From: an uncultured Eubacteriales bacterium
GTDB lineage: Bacteria > Bacillota > Clostridia > Oscillospirales > CAG-272
Assembly (NCBI GenBank): GCA_934481515.1
Contig: CAKSPO010000043.1
Location: forward strand, 1-14,342
Reading direction: 5' to 3'
DNA length: 14,342 nucleotides
The notes under the pieces are model-generated. The model saw nothing but the letters and a program-made list of their open reading frames with translations, made no database searches and was not told the DNA's origin. The translations under genes were made by a program, and so were the position numbers. Positions within the stretch are counted from its first letter, which is position 1; each line of letters opens with the position of its first letter. Below, one piece after another: positions 1 through 7,661 of this stretch.

Positions 1-42
1 ATTCTGTACCGTCTGGTATGTAGCGGTTGTTTGCGTTATGGT

Positions 43-404
43 TTATCGGATTTGTTCATAGAAAACCTGAAGCACGATTTCCTCCGCATCATGCTTGGCA
101 GCATTCATCCCCTGTACCCATCGGATGGGCTCTGCGATTTTCAAGTGCTCGCCAATTCCTCGTGCAAAACGGCGATCTCCTCTGTGATCTTCAGAACCAT
201 CTCCCTTGACTCAATATCGACTTGGTGCAAATGCTCATTCAGTCGATTTTCTGTCAGGAGCGTTGTATATGTACCCCGCCGATGCCTCTTGAGATAGTCA
301 AGATATACCCGACCATATTTGCCGACGGAATAGGTTGTGCCTGTCGGCAAAGTCAGATTGGGATAATAGATGCCGTTTTCTTTTTCTGTGTAAGTAATTT
401 TCAT
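43..404 (-). pseudogene. tnpV: Frameshifted TnpV (transposon-encoded protein)
   Basis: The first 87 codons match the N-terminal half of the TnpV family, with LTLPTGTTYSVGKYGRVYLDYL, a basic RR.G.Y..LL segment and NEHL. The frame stops at 141, but the family's C-terminal half continues in another frame immediately afterwards (around positions 43-150: EPIRWVQGMNAAKHDAEEIVL, ending at a stop at 43-45). The total length of 362 bases is one base short of 121 codons, so a single lost base near 140-155 explains the break; the restored protein would be about 120 residues, the usual family size. A GAAAGGAAA ribosome binding site precedes the ATG at 404. TnpV is a small protein of unclear function found in clostridial conjugative or mobilisable elements. 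No transposase or element ends are visible, so this is a remnant or the edge of an element outside the window. A sequencing error is the alternative. Confidence 0.75.
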
Positions 405-537
405 AATCCGTTTCCTTTCAAATTTCGCTTTTCGCTTGTATCACAGGCAAAACCGGCATGAAAGGAATATGTCCGACCGCCTTTTTGCAGGTCTGTTATG
501 AACACTCGTACCAGGCAGGTCGGTTTCGGTGGAATCC

Positions 538-1527
538 TCATTCGCCCAAGCGGTCTATTGCCGACAGTTCTTCCGGCGTAAAGCGCGTATTGGCGAGTGC
601 TCCGAGATTATCGAGAATCTGGGCGGGCTTGGAAGCACCGATGAGAACCGAAGTCACGATGCCATCCCGCAGATCCCAAGCCAAAGCCATCTGTGCAAGT
701 GTCTGTCCGCGGGAAGCCGCAAGGTCGGCAAGTGCACGGATCTTTGCAAGCTTTGCATCGGTCAGCGCGTCTGCATGCAAAAATCTGCCGTCGGTCATAA
801 TCCGGCTGTCTGTCGGAATACCGGATAAATAGCGGTCGGTGAGAAGCCCTTGCGCCAGAGGGCTGAAGGCAATCATTCCTTTGCCGAGTGCAGCTGTGCT
901 TTCCTTCAGTCCGTTGCGCTCAATCGTCCGGTCGAAAATCGAATACCGGTTTTGATTGATGACAAACGGGCAGTGCGCCTCGTCAAGAATTGCACAGGCT
1001 CTGCGAAGCTGTTCCCCGTTATAGTTGGAAAGTCCCACGTAAAGTGCTTTTCCGGCGGATACCGCCCGGGCAAGCGCCCACATGGTTTCCTCCAGGGGCG
1101 TTTCAGGGTCGGGACGATGATGATAAAAGATATCCACATAATCCAGTCCCAGCCGGGCAAGGCTTGCATCCAGGCTGGCAAGCAGATACTTGCGGCTTCC
1201 CCAATCTCCGTAGGGTCCCTCCCACATGGTGTATCCTGCCTTGGTGCTGACGATCATCTCGTCGCGGTAAGCACCGAATTCCTCGCGCAGGATGCGGCCG
1301 AAGTTGCGCTCTGCGCTCCCCGGCTCCGGACCGTAATTGTTGGCAAGATCAAAATGCGTAATGCCATGGTCAAATGCCGTAAAGCAAAGCGCCTTCATGT
1401 TTTCATATGGTGCCGTATCGCCGAAATTATGCCAGAGTCCCAAAGAAAGGGCGGAAAGCTTCAGCCCGGATGTGCCGCATCGGTTGTAGGTCATATCCGC
1501 ATAGCGGTTTCCGTTTGCAGTATACAT
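538..1527 (-). CDS. gpr: Aldo-keto reductase, L-glyceraldehyde 3-phosphate reductase-like (YghZ/Gpr)
   Basis: This cytosolic NADPH-dependent aldo/keto reductase closely follows E. coli YghZ (AKR14 type): RYADMTYNRCGTSGLKL near the start, ALSLGLWHNFG, HFDLANNYGP, STKAGY, GSRKYLLASLD, VDIFYHHRPD, FSPLAQGLLT and VTSVLIGAS. The catalytic tetrad in the 329-residue numbering is D60, Y65, K96 and H137. YghZ reduces L-glyceraldehyde 3-phosphate and methylglyoxal in vitro. The C terminus is somewhat shorter than in E. coli. The start is chosen at ATG 1527, which lies 11 bases after AAAGGAG. A GTG at 1539 would give 333 residues and a 4-bp GTGA overlap with the upstream gene, but it abuts the ribosome binding site. 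It is the last gene of the regulator/kinase/binding-protein operon, so it may detoxify reactive aldehydes or reduce a sugar linked to that signal; this role is inferred. No clear terminator is seen in the 133 bp that follow. Confidence 0.88.
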   Translation of the reverse strand: MYTANGNRYADMTYNRCGTSGLKLSALSLGLWHNFGDTAPYENMKALCFTAFDHGITHFDLANNYGPEPGSAERNFGRILREEFGAYRDEMIVSTKAGYTMWEGPYGDWGSRKYLLASLDASLARLGLDYVDIFYHHRPDPETPLEETMWALARAVSAGKALYVGLSNYNGEQLRRACAILDEAHCPFVINQNRYSIFDRTIERNGLKESTAALGKGMIAFSPLAQGLLTDRYLSGIPTDSRIMTDGRFLHADALTDAKLAKIRALADLAASRGQTLAQMALAWDLRDGIVTSVLIGASKPAQILDNLGALANTRFTPEELSAIDRLGE

Positions 1528-1535
1528 ATTTTGAT

Positions 1536-2516
1536 TCACTCCTTTCCGGTAAAACGGAATATTATTTTCTGAATATCCTCATCAAACAGATTGTCCTTCG
1601 TCACGGTTGTCATTGATGTGGCAATCACCTTGTCGCCGATATCGTCTCCGGAAGCAAGCCGTGCGGCATTCCGGACACCAAGATATCCGATGGCAAACGG
1701 ATTCTGCACAATCAGCGCGTCCATCTCGCCGCTTTCCAGCATGCCGATCGAGATGACATTGGAATCAAACCCGATGCCACGGACGCTGTCGGCTTTCCCC
1801 GTATCGCGGATCGCGTTTCCGACGCCGAGGGTCATCCATTCGTTGAAGCCGACCAGTACATTGATATCAGGATACTGCTCCAAAAGCTGTTTGGCACCGG
1901 CAGTGGCGCTGGCCTCATTGCTGTCGGCCGTAACCGATGCAACAATCTCTGCGGAATTAAGGGAGGCAATATACGTGCGGAAGCCCTCCTCGCGCCGACG
2001 TCCGTTGGCTGTATCGGTCATGTAGTTGACAAGACCAATGCGGATCGTTAAGCCCTCTGTGAACCCCTCCTGCACCGCCGCCTTTGCCGCTGCGATTCCG
2101 GCTTCATAATTGTCGGTGCCGATGAACTGACTGACCTGTTCGGAATTGACGTTGCTGTCAATTGTAATGACCCGTACCCCGTTTCGCACCGCATTCTTCA
2201 CTGCCTCGGCGGTTTTGTCATAGTCGATAGCCGACAGCACAATCACATCTGCTCCCCGCGCGACCGCCTCGGCAATCATGCGGTTTTGTGTCTCGTAGTC
2301 CTCCTCGTTTTCCGGTCCTTCAAACGTGACCTTCACGTTGTATTCGATCGCCGCAGCATCGACTCCGGCGCGCACTGCGTGCCAGAAGTCGGAGTCGGTC
2401 GCCTTGACAATGACGGCAATCTGCGGGGTGGCGTCCCGACCTCCGGCGCAGGAAAGAAGAAGGCTTGCGAACAGGAAAATTGCCAGAAGGCTTGCGATTT
2501 TTCGGATTCGTTTCAT
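1536..2516 (-). CDS. Sugar-binding lipoprotein, RbsB-like, probable sensor component
   Basis: A 326-residue periplasmic-binding-protein-type lipoprotein (Peripla_BP_4). Basic residues then a hydrophobic stretch end at LLSC, with the lipid-bearing Cys at residue 23. The body has the two-lobed sugar-binding pattern: AVIVKATDSDFW, ARGADVIVLSAIDYD, GVRVITIDSN, FIGTDNYEAG, GRRREEGF, GFNEW, GIGFDSN and IVQNP. Residues aligned with RbsB sugar contacts (aromatic FW, R of GRRREEGF, N of GFNEW, D of GFDSN, Q of VQNP) are present. The start at 2516 follows GGAGG and its ATG overlaps the kinase stop by 4 bp (ATGA), indicating translational coupling. It has no adjacent permease of its own and is cotranscribed with a kinase and regulator, so it probably presents sugar to the kinase rather than feeding an importer, as XylFII does for LytS. 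It could also supply the mgl importer. The ligand is unknown. Confidence 0.85.
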   Translation of the reverse strand: MKRIRKIASLLAIFLFASLLLSCAGGRDATPQIAVIVKATDSDFWHAVRAGVDAAAIEYNVKVTFEGPENEEDYETQNRMIAEAVARGADVIVLSAIDYDKTAEAVKNAVRNGVRVITIDSNVNSEQVSQFIGTDNYEAGIAAAKAAVQEGFTEGLTIRIGLVNYMTDTANGRRREEGFRTYIASLNSAEIVASVTADSNEASATAGAKQLLEQYPDINVLVGFNEWMTLGVGNAIRDTGKADSVRGIGFDSNVISIGMLESGEMDALIVQNPFAIGYLGVRNAARLASGDDIGDKVIATSMTTVTKDNLFDEDIQKIIFRFTGKE

Positions 2517-4246
2517 GACCGTTCCTCCTGTTCCACTTTCGGAATCCGGACAATGACCGTGGTTCCCACGTCCGGCTGGCTCCGGATGGTGATGCCGTAG
2601 CGCTCCCCGAACCAGATTTTCAATCGGTCGTTGACATTCTTGACGCCGATTCCGGTGGAATCGCTTTTTTCTTTTTGCAGAATCTTTCGGCATTGTTCTT
2701 CGGTCATACCGATGCCGTTGTCGGAAACCGTGATGAGGATATCGTCCGGGCAATCGTCCGCTTCCTGCACCGAAATCACAATCTCGCCTTCATCCACCAT
2801 GCGGTCGATCCCGTGATAGATGGCATTTTCAATCAGCGGCTGAAGCGTGATTTTATTGCAGAGGTAACGGAGCAGGGATTCGTCTACATCAAACCGGTAG
2901 GAGAACTGATCCCGATACCGGTAGCTTTGAATGAGCAGATAGCTTTTTGCATGCTGCAATTCGCTTTCCAGCGGAATCAGCTCGTGACCTCGGCTGATGC
3001 TGATGCGGAACAGCTTTGCCAGTGCACCGACCATTTTGGCGGCTTCGGCGTCCTTCCCCCGCTCACACATCCACTGGATCGAATCCAGCGTATTATACAG
3101 AAAGTGCGGGTTAATCTGTGCCTGCAGTGCCTTCAGTTCGGTTTTGCGCAGGGCGGTTTCCTCACGTCTGACCTGCTCCATCAGCTCCTGTATGCGTCCG
3201 GTCAGATGCGCAAAGCTTTCGGAAAGCGTTTGCAGCTCAACAACCGCTGCCCCGCCGCCGGTATATTGAAAACCCGTCGCGGACGTTTCAAATTTCTTCA
3301 TCGCATCCGTCAGCTCACGCACGGGCTTGCCGACCATGTGCGAATCAATTTGCAGCACGGCAAACAGGATTGCCGCACAGCAAAGGAGCGATATACCGAT
3401 GCTTGAGACAATCCGGTCGCGCCCGTTCGAAACCAGTTCATCGGTATAACTGACACCCACAATGCGCCAGCGGCTGTCGGTGGCGGTTTTGATGGCATGA
3501 ATGACGTTTCCCTCTGTGTGTACACCGTCTTCCAGCAAAGAGAGCCGTGTGGTGTCCTCCTCGCGCAGATCGGAAAAAATCAACTGCTGTTGGGGATGAT
3601 AGATCAGATGCCCCGCATCATCTACGATATAGCAATACCCGTGTCTGCCGACACCGACCTTATCGACATAGCCGGCAAGCTCGGAAAAGCCGAAGTCAAT
3701 TGCAATATAGGTACCGTTGCCGAGAACCGGCTCCGATGTGCGCACTGCCAGTGTGACGACCCATGGGTAGACCCCCTCATAAAGGGTCTGAACATGCGGA
3801 GCAGACAGAATGAAGCCTTCCGTTCCCTCGTAAAGCGTCCGATCGAAGGAAAGGTCGCACAGGGGGTGCTCCTTCAATCGGTAGTTACCGCTGACCGATG
3901 CAAGAATCCCGCCGTTCGCGTCATAAACCGTAACGGCAAAAATTTCACGCTCGATTGCGGTAAGCGCGGCGATCCGACGGCTGAAGTCTTCCGGGGATGG
4001 ATTCTCCAGCACCACGGCACTGATAGCGGTCAGTTTGTTTTTCATATCATCCAACCGGTTGCTGACCGCCGCTTCGGTCTGCTCCACTGTCTGGGAGGCA
4101 TTGACGCGGGCATCCTGCCGGACAGTTTTGCTGTAGACGGCGGCAAACACCGTGATGCAGATGGCAACCGCAACCAATGTGGCAAGTGTAACCGACAGCA
4201 TGGTAATGGTACGAAGCCGGAATTTACCGATCTGCTTTCCGTGCAT
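2513..4246 (-). CDS. yesM-like: Sensor histidine kinase, YesM/LytS type with Cache domain
   Basis: A 577-residue membrane kinase. TM1 spans about 14-38, an extracytoplasmic Cache-like region about 39-278, TM2 about 279-299, followed by a HAMP-like linker and a coiled-coil stretch, then the His_kinase (PF06580) block with ALQAQINPHFLYNTLDSIQW, where H381 is the predicted phosphoacceptor. The ATPase domain has the N box LIENAIYHG (N474), G1 DNGIGM (D509) and G2 STGIGVKNVNDRL (531-542). The ATG at 4246 follows GAAGGAGG and lies 10 bp after the regulator's stop; the 3' end overlaps the binding-protein start. YesM-type kinases pair with AraC-type YesN regulators and commonly sense sugars, often with a binding protein; the partner here is the gene just upstream. 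A longer reading frame extends to 4369 but would overlap the regulator deeply, so it is not used. Confidence 0.92.
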   Translation of the reverse strand: MHGKQIGKFRLRTITMLSVTLATLVAVAICITVFAAVYSKTVRQDARVNASQTVEQTEAAVSNRLDDMKNKLTAISAVVLENPSPEDFSRRIAALTAIEREIFAVTVYDANGGILASVSGNYRLKEHPLCDLSFDRTLYEGTEGFILSAPHVQTLYEGVYPWVVTLAVRTSEPVLGNGTYIAIDFGFSELAGYVDKVGVGRHGYCYIVDDAGHLIYHPQQQLIFSDLREEDTTRLSLLEDGVHTEGNVIHAIKTATDSRWRIVGVSYTDELVSNGRDRIVSSIGISLLCCAAILFAVLQIDSHMVGKPVRELTDAMKKFETSATGFQYTGGGAAVVELQTLSESFAHLTGRIQELMEQVRREETALRKTELKALQAQINPHFLYNTLDSIQWMCERGKDAEAAKMVGALAKLFRISISRGHELIPLESELQHAKSYLLIQSYRYRDQFSYRFDVDESLLRYLCNKITLQPLIENAIYHGIDRMVDEGEIVISVQEADDCPDDILITVSDNGIGMTEEQCRKILQKEKSDSTGIGVKNVNDRLKIWFGERYGITIRSQPDVGTTVIVRIPKVEQEERS

Positions 4247-4256
4247 AAATCCTCCT

Positions 4257-5858
4257 TCAGGACGATCCGCCGCTGCTTTGCTGACGTACGCGATTCGGCG
4301 ATTCTCCGTAAAATTTTTTAAAGCAGTAGCTGAAATAATGCTGGTCGCTGTAGCCGCACCGCTCGGCAATCTCCTGAATCCGCAGATTGGTGCAGGTCAG
4401 CATATCGTAAGCCGCCTTCATACGGCGCTCGGTCAGAAGTGTAATGAAATTCTTTTTACGGATTTTTTTGATCAGGGCGCTGAGATAGTTCGGGCTGACT
4501 GCCAGCTCTCCGCTGACACCGACCAAAGAAAGATCCTCATCGGAATATCGCTCATTGATGATTTCGATCAACCGGTCGCACAGCACCTCGGATTCCCGCT
4601 TGCGGGACTGCGTAATCAGCGTCTGTGCCCGTCTGCAAAAATCAAGGATTTCCTGCTTCATCGCTTCCTCTGAGGTGTTGGCCGTAATACGTGAGAACAG
4701 AGGATTGGAGGAAAGCAGGTGCATGGCATCCGGCTGTTCCGCAAGAGAACCGATGACCCGGCAGGCCGTTGCAATGATCTGCGCCACCACAAGATTTGCG
4801 TTTTCCGGTGTGCTGTTGCGGTACAAGCCTTCAACAAACTCCTCAAGCCGTTCCTCGGTGCCGACCTTGAGCAGTTGCTCCAGCATGGCGGCAGTCTTTT
4901 CGGCGTGATCGATGGCAAATTCCTCGTTCTTCTCCTGGTCATTGATGAAACGGATGTCGCCGGCACCGTCCGAGGTGTAGCGCCGGGCGGTCACTGCCTG
5001 AAAATAAGCGTCCGAGCAGCCGGAAAGCGCTCCGAATTCGCGGCTGACCCCGATGGTGCAGTGTTCGTTTTGCAATCGGCGCGCGGTCTGCACGACCTCG
5101 GTCAACGGGAGTTCCAGAAGGTTCGGCAGGATGTCCGTTCCGTTCAGATTCACCAGGGTGATGATGCGCTGAAAGGCGGTCAGACCCACGGTTTGCATTC
5201 CGTGTCTGGCAAAGATGTTTCCGATGAAGTCCGCGTGTCTGGTATCGGCAACATAAACGCCGTCCTCGCTTTTGAACTTGGATACGAGGACGCAGAAGCG
5301 GGGCGTCCCTGCATCCTGTGCCACTACGCCGAGCAGTCTTGCCCGTTCCAGCAGTTCCCGGTCGTTTTGCCTCGACTCATTGCTGCCCAGCATCAGAGGC
5401 AGCAGAAACTCGTTGCTCCGCAGGCAACGGAGCTGCGCCTGCAGGTCGGGATCCTGTGCCGGGAACAGCTGTCCCAACCGTTCGTCCATTTTCCGGTGAA
5501 TTTCAAAAAGAGCCTCGGACATTTCGTCGGACGAAATCGGCTTGAGCAGATAGCTGATGATGTTATATTCAATGGCGGTGCGCGCGTATTCGAAGCTGTC
5601 ATAGCCGCTGAGAATGACAATCTGCGTTGCCGGACGCATTTCACGCACCCGCCGGGCAAGCTCCAGTCCGGAAATCATCGGCATCCGGATGTCGGTCAGA
5701 ATCAGGTCCGGCTCCAGTTCATCAATCAGATCCAGCGCTTCCACACCGTTTTCTGCCTCTCCCACGACCTCAAAACCTGCCTCACCCCAGCGCACACGTT
5801 CAATGATCGCCTGTCGCAGTTCCTGTTCATCATCCACAACCAAGACGGTATATTTCAA
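4257..5858 (-). CDS. yesN-like: Response regulator, YesN type (REC plus AraC HTH)
   Basis: A 533-residue cytosolic transcription regulator. The N-terminal receiver domain (about 1-120) shows VVDDE (D9, D10), the phosphoacceptor D56 in LILTDIRMP, S84 in ILSGY and K106 in YLLKP. A long middle segment (about 130-420) of the type usual in YesN proteins follows. The C-terminal AraC double helix-turn-helix (about 424-527) contains VSPNYLSALIKK and the second-helix signature IAERCGYSDQHYFSYCFKKFYGESP. The start is a TTG at 5858, supported by GGGGGAG seven bases upstream and by MKYTVLVVDDE being the normal receiver N terminus; no ATG is available. It is the first gene of the operon, about 25 bp from the promoter. 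Likely targets are its own operon and the mgl importer next to it; this is inferred from adjacency. Confidence 0.92.
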   Translation of the reverse strand: MKYTVLVVDDEQELRQAIIERVRWGEAGFEVVGEAENGVEALDLIDELEPDLILTDIRMPMISGLELARRVREMRPATQIVILSGYDSFEYARTAIEYNIISYLLKPISSDEMSEALFEIHRKMDERLGQLFPAQDPDLQAQLRCLRSNEFLLPLMLGSNESRQNDRELLERARLLGVVAQDAGTPRFCVLVSKFKSEDGVYVADTRHADFIGNIFARHGMQTVGLTAFQRIITLVNLNGTDILPNLLELPLTEVVQTARRLQNEHCTIGVSREFGALSGCSDAYFQAVTARRYTSDGAGDIRFINDQEKNEEFAIDHAEKTAAMLEQLLKVGTEERLEEFVEGLYRNSTPENANLVVAQIIATACRVIGSLAEQPDAMHLLSSNPLFSRITANTSEEAMKQEILDFCRRAQTLITQSRKRESEVLCDRLIEIINERYSDEDLSLVGVSGELAVSPNYLSALIKKIRKKNFITLLTERRMKAAYDMLTCTNLRIQEIAERCGYSDQHYFSYCFKKFYGESPNRVRQQSSGGSS

Positions 5859-5891
5859 AGCGAACTCCCCCTTCCGTCGGATGTTGCTTTT

Positions 5892-5921
5892 ATTATATCA
5901 TCTTTTTTCCTGAAAAATCAA
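5892..5921 (-). promoter_or_regulatory. Sigma-A promoter of the regulator/kinase operon
   Basis: On the minus strand, TTGATT (5916-5921) and a perfect TATAAT (5892-5897) are separated by 18 bp. Transcription would start near 5885, giving a leader of under 30 bases before the TTG start codon at 5858. Confidence 0.65.
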
Positions 5922-5929
5922 CAGGAAAA
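5905..5929. promoter_or_regulatory. Inverted repeat over the -35 element, candidate operator
   Basis: TTTTCCTG (5905-5912) and CAGGAAAA (5922-5929) form a perfect 8-bp inverted repeat with a 9-base spacer. It covers the -35 of the regulator operon. It has no following T run on either strand and so is not a terminator. The binding protein is unknown. Confidence 0.4.
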
Positions 5930-5951
5930 TGCGGATATGACTGTTAAAATG

Positions 5952-5989
5952 ACAAAAAACCGTGCGGCCCTCTGTCGGACTGCACGGTT
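5952..5989 (-). terminator. Rho-independent terminator of the mgl operon
   Basis: On the minus strand AACCGTGC (5982-5989) pairs with GCACGGTT (5958-5965), with inner G/C pairing, and is followed by a run of six T residues (5954-5959). It starts 9 bases after the stop of the last mgl-operon gene and lies just upstream of the next promoter. Confidence 0.8.
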
Positions 5990-5997
5990 CCTGTGAT

Positions 5998-6348
5998 TTA
6001 TTCGGTCACCCAGCCCGCGTAAAGCGTCATACTGCCGGTGACACCGTCCTGCGTGCTCCATGCGTTTGTGCAGGCGCGGTCGGTATACCAGCCGGTAAAC
6101 ACATACCCCTCGCGTGTGGGATCGGTCTGCTCCGGAAGCACTTCCCCGTGCAGAAGCTTTACACTTTCGACCGACGTACCGCCGTTGGTGTCAAAGCTGA
6201 CCGTAAAGCCGTTATTTTGGGTTACGAAAATCAATGCGCCGATCAAAAGAACGGCAAGGACAGCTACCAGAATGTTTGCGGTCTTCAGCGGCATTCTGAT
6301 CTTTGCGTAAAGTCCTCCTTTGGGACGGGATGCGGTATTCTGTTCCAT
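5998..6348 (-). CDS. Small membrane-anchored protein with one InlB/Flg_new repeat
   Basis: A 116-residue protein with a short cytoplasmic N terminus containing basic residues, one membrane segment (about 24-43, ILVAVLAVLLIGALIFV) and a single Listeria-Bacteroides (InlB B-type, PF09479 Flg_new) repeat at about 48-113. The repeat shows VSFDTNGGTSV, the P.REGYVFTGWYTD core and a terminal MTLYAGW. The topology suggests the repeat faces outward. These repeats normally occur in tandem in large surface proteins; a lone copy on a membrane anchor is unusual. The ATG at 6348 is preceded by AAGGAG at good spacing; an upstream in-frame start at 6396 lacks such a site. It lies 212 bp downstream of mglC with no T-run terminator between, and the operon terminator follows its stop, so it is probably cotranscribed with the importer. 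Function is unknown. Confidence 0.75.
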   Translation of the reverse strand: MEQNTASRPKGGLYAKIRMPLKTANILVAVLAVLLIGALIFVTQNNGFTVSFDTNGGTSVESVKLLHGEVLPEQTDPTREGYVFTGWYTDRACTNAWSTQDGVTGSMTLYAGWVTE

Positions 6349-6397
6349 TTGCGACTCCTTCCTGTTCCGGAAAATACCTGTGTTTTTTATAGGCAAG

Positions 6398-6417
6398 CCC
6401 GGCTTTCCGGAGCCGGG
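6398..6417. other. GC-rich hairpin upstream of the InlB-repeat gene
   Basis: CCCGGCT and AGCCGGG form a perfect 7-bp stem with a 6-base loop. Neither strand has a T run after it, so it is not a standard terminator. It sits in the leader segment of the small repeat-protein gene and may affect its expression. Confidence 0.35.
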
Positions 6418-6510
6418 GACAGACCGGCGCTCCGCTCCATCCGATTGACGGAACGCTGATCCTTCTTCCGCCGGTGCACAACGGAAGGTGTCCGCGGCTC
6501 TGGAAAGTCG

Positions 6511-6551
6511 GGGAGGAGAAAACTCCGTTTCCGAAAGGATTTTCCTCTCCC
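6511..6551 (-). other. Intercistronic hairpin after mglC
   Basis: GGGAGAGGAAAA and TTTTCTCCTCCC (minus-strand reading) form a 12-position stem with one mismatch and one wobble, beginning 10 bases after the mglC stop codon. There is no T run, so it could be an mRNA-stabilising or partial-termination element that sets lower expression of the downstream gene. Confidence 0.4.
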
Positions 6552-6560
6552 GGCTGTTTC

Positions 6561-7646
6561 TTATTTTTTCGCGAGATATTTTCTCATATCAATTGCGCAG
6601 GCAAAGAGGATAATCAGACCTTTGATGACGTAGAGCATATTCTGGTCTACCGAGAGGAAGTTCAGACCGACGAAAATGATCTGCAGCAGAAAGACACCGA
6701 CCACGACGCCGCTGATCTTACCGGTACCGCCGACAAAGGAGACCCCACCGATGACGCAGGCGGCAATTGCATCGGACTCGTAGTTCAGACCAGTGTTTGC
6801 GGAAATGGAAGCAATCCGCGCGCCTTCAATAAAGCCGGTAATTCCGTACATCGCTCCTGCCAGGACAAATACCATGACGATCGTCCAGAATACATTGACG
6901 CCGGAAACATTCGCCGCTTCCTCGTTTGAGCCGACCGCGAACATATTCTTGCCGAATTTGGTTTTGTTCCAGACGACCCACATCAAAGCGGTCAGAATCA
7001 CTGCGTAGAGGACATAGCGCGGAACCGAAACGTTGCCGATCTTAAAGAGCGTACCGCGCACAAAGTCTGTGTAGGAGGGATCCAGTCCGGAAAGGGTCTG
7101 TCCGTTGTTGCCGCCGATCATCAGATACATCAGCACAAGACCGAACAGAATCAGCTGGGTGGAAAGGGTTACAATGAATGGGTGGAGCTTGAATTTCGCC
7201 ACGAAGAAGCCGTTGACAAAACCGATCAGCGCACCGACGGCGATCACAATCAGAAGCACCACCGGCAGGGGCATGACACCGAGATTCGGAAAAATCTTGC
7301 TGGAGTAGGTGGTCATCTGCAGCAACGACGCCGAAATACAAGCGGTCAGTCCGACTGCTCGACCGGCGGAAATATCGGTGCCTGCCAGAACAATCGCACC
7401 GGCAATGCCGAGGGCGATCGGAAGCTTGGCGGCAGTCAGGGAAATGATGTTGACAATGGACGATACAGAAAGGAACGCCGGCACCCGGATCGCAACATAA
7501 ACGATTGCAATGAAGATGATGATATACATGGCGTTGTTGAAAAGCAGGTCGGTAACGATTCTGCGTTTGTCTGCCGGGGACTGCGCGCGGAAATTTTCCA
7601 GACGAAGTGCCAGGCGGTTCTTATGTTTTGTGTTTTCTGTTGACAT
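6561..7646 (-). CDS. mglC: Galactose/methyl-galactoside ABC transporter permease MglC
   Basis: A 361-residue integral membrane permease (BPD_transp_2) of the ribose/galactose importer class, with about ten hydrophobic segments after a charged cytoplasmic N terminus of about 35 residues. It shares with E. coli MglC the blocks IALGIAGAIVLAGTDISAGRAVGL, LIGFVNGFFVA, PFIVTL, WVVWNKTKFGKNMFAVGSNEEAANVSGVNV and YESDAIAACVIGGVSFVGGTGKISGV. The N terminus is longer than that of E. coli. It would form a homodimer bound by the MglA ATPase, passing sugar delivered by MglB. The ATG at 7646 follows an AAGGGGG site and lies 15 bp after the mglA stop. Confidence 0.95.
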   Translation of the reverse strand: MSTENTKHKNRLALRLENFRAQSPADKRRIVTDLLFNNAMYIIIFIAIVYVAIRVPAFLSVSSIVNIISLTAAKLPIALGIAGAIVLAGTDISAGRAVGLTACISASLLQMTTYSSKIFPNLGVMPLPVVLLIVIAVGALIGFVNGFFVAKFKLHPFIVTLSTQLILFGLVLMYLMIGGNNGQTLSGLDPSYTDFVRGTLFKIGNVSVPRYVLYAVILTALMWVVWNKTKFGKNMFAVGSNEEAANVSGVNVFWTIVMVFVLAGAMYGITGFIEGARIASISANTGLNYESDAIAACVIGGVSFVGGTGKISGVVVGVFLLQIIFVGLNFLSVDQNMLYVIKGLIILFACAIDMRKYLAKK

Positions 7647-7661
7647 GATTCTGTCCCCCTT

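Noticed and set aside
448..531. Imperfect CCGACC/GGTCGG pairing after the reductase gene considered as the operon terminator
   Set aside because: The loop is about 35 bases long and no T run follows, so termination cannot be supported.
4719..5996. 425-codon plus-strand frame opposite the response regulator
   Set aside because: Antisense shadow of a gene with clear REC and AraC domains; it crosses the operon promoter and terminator and has no ribosome binding site.
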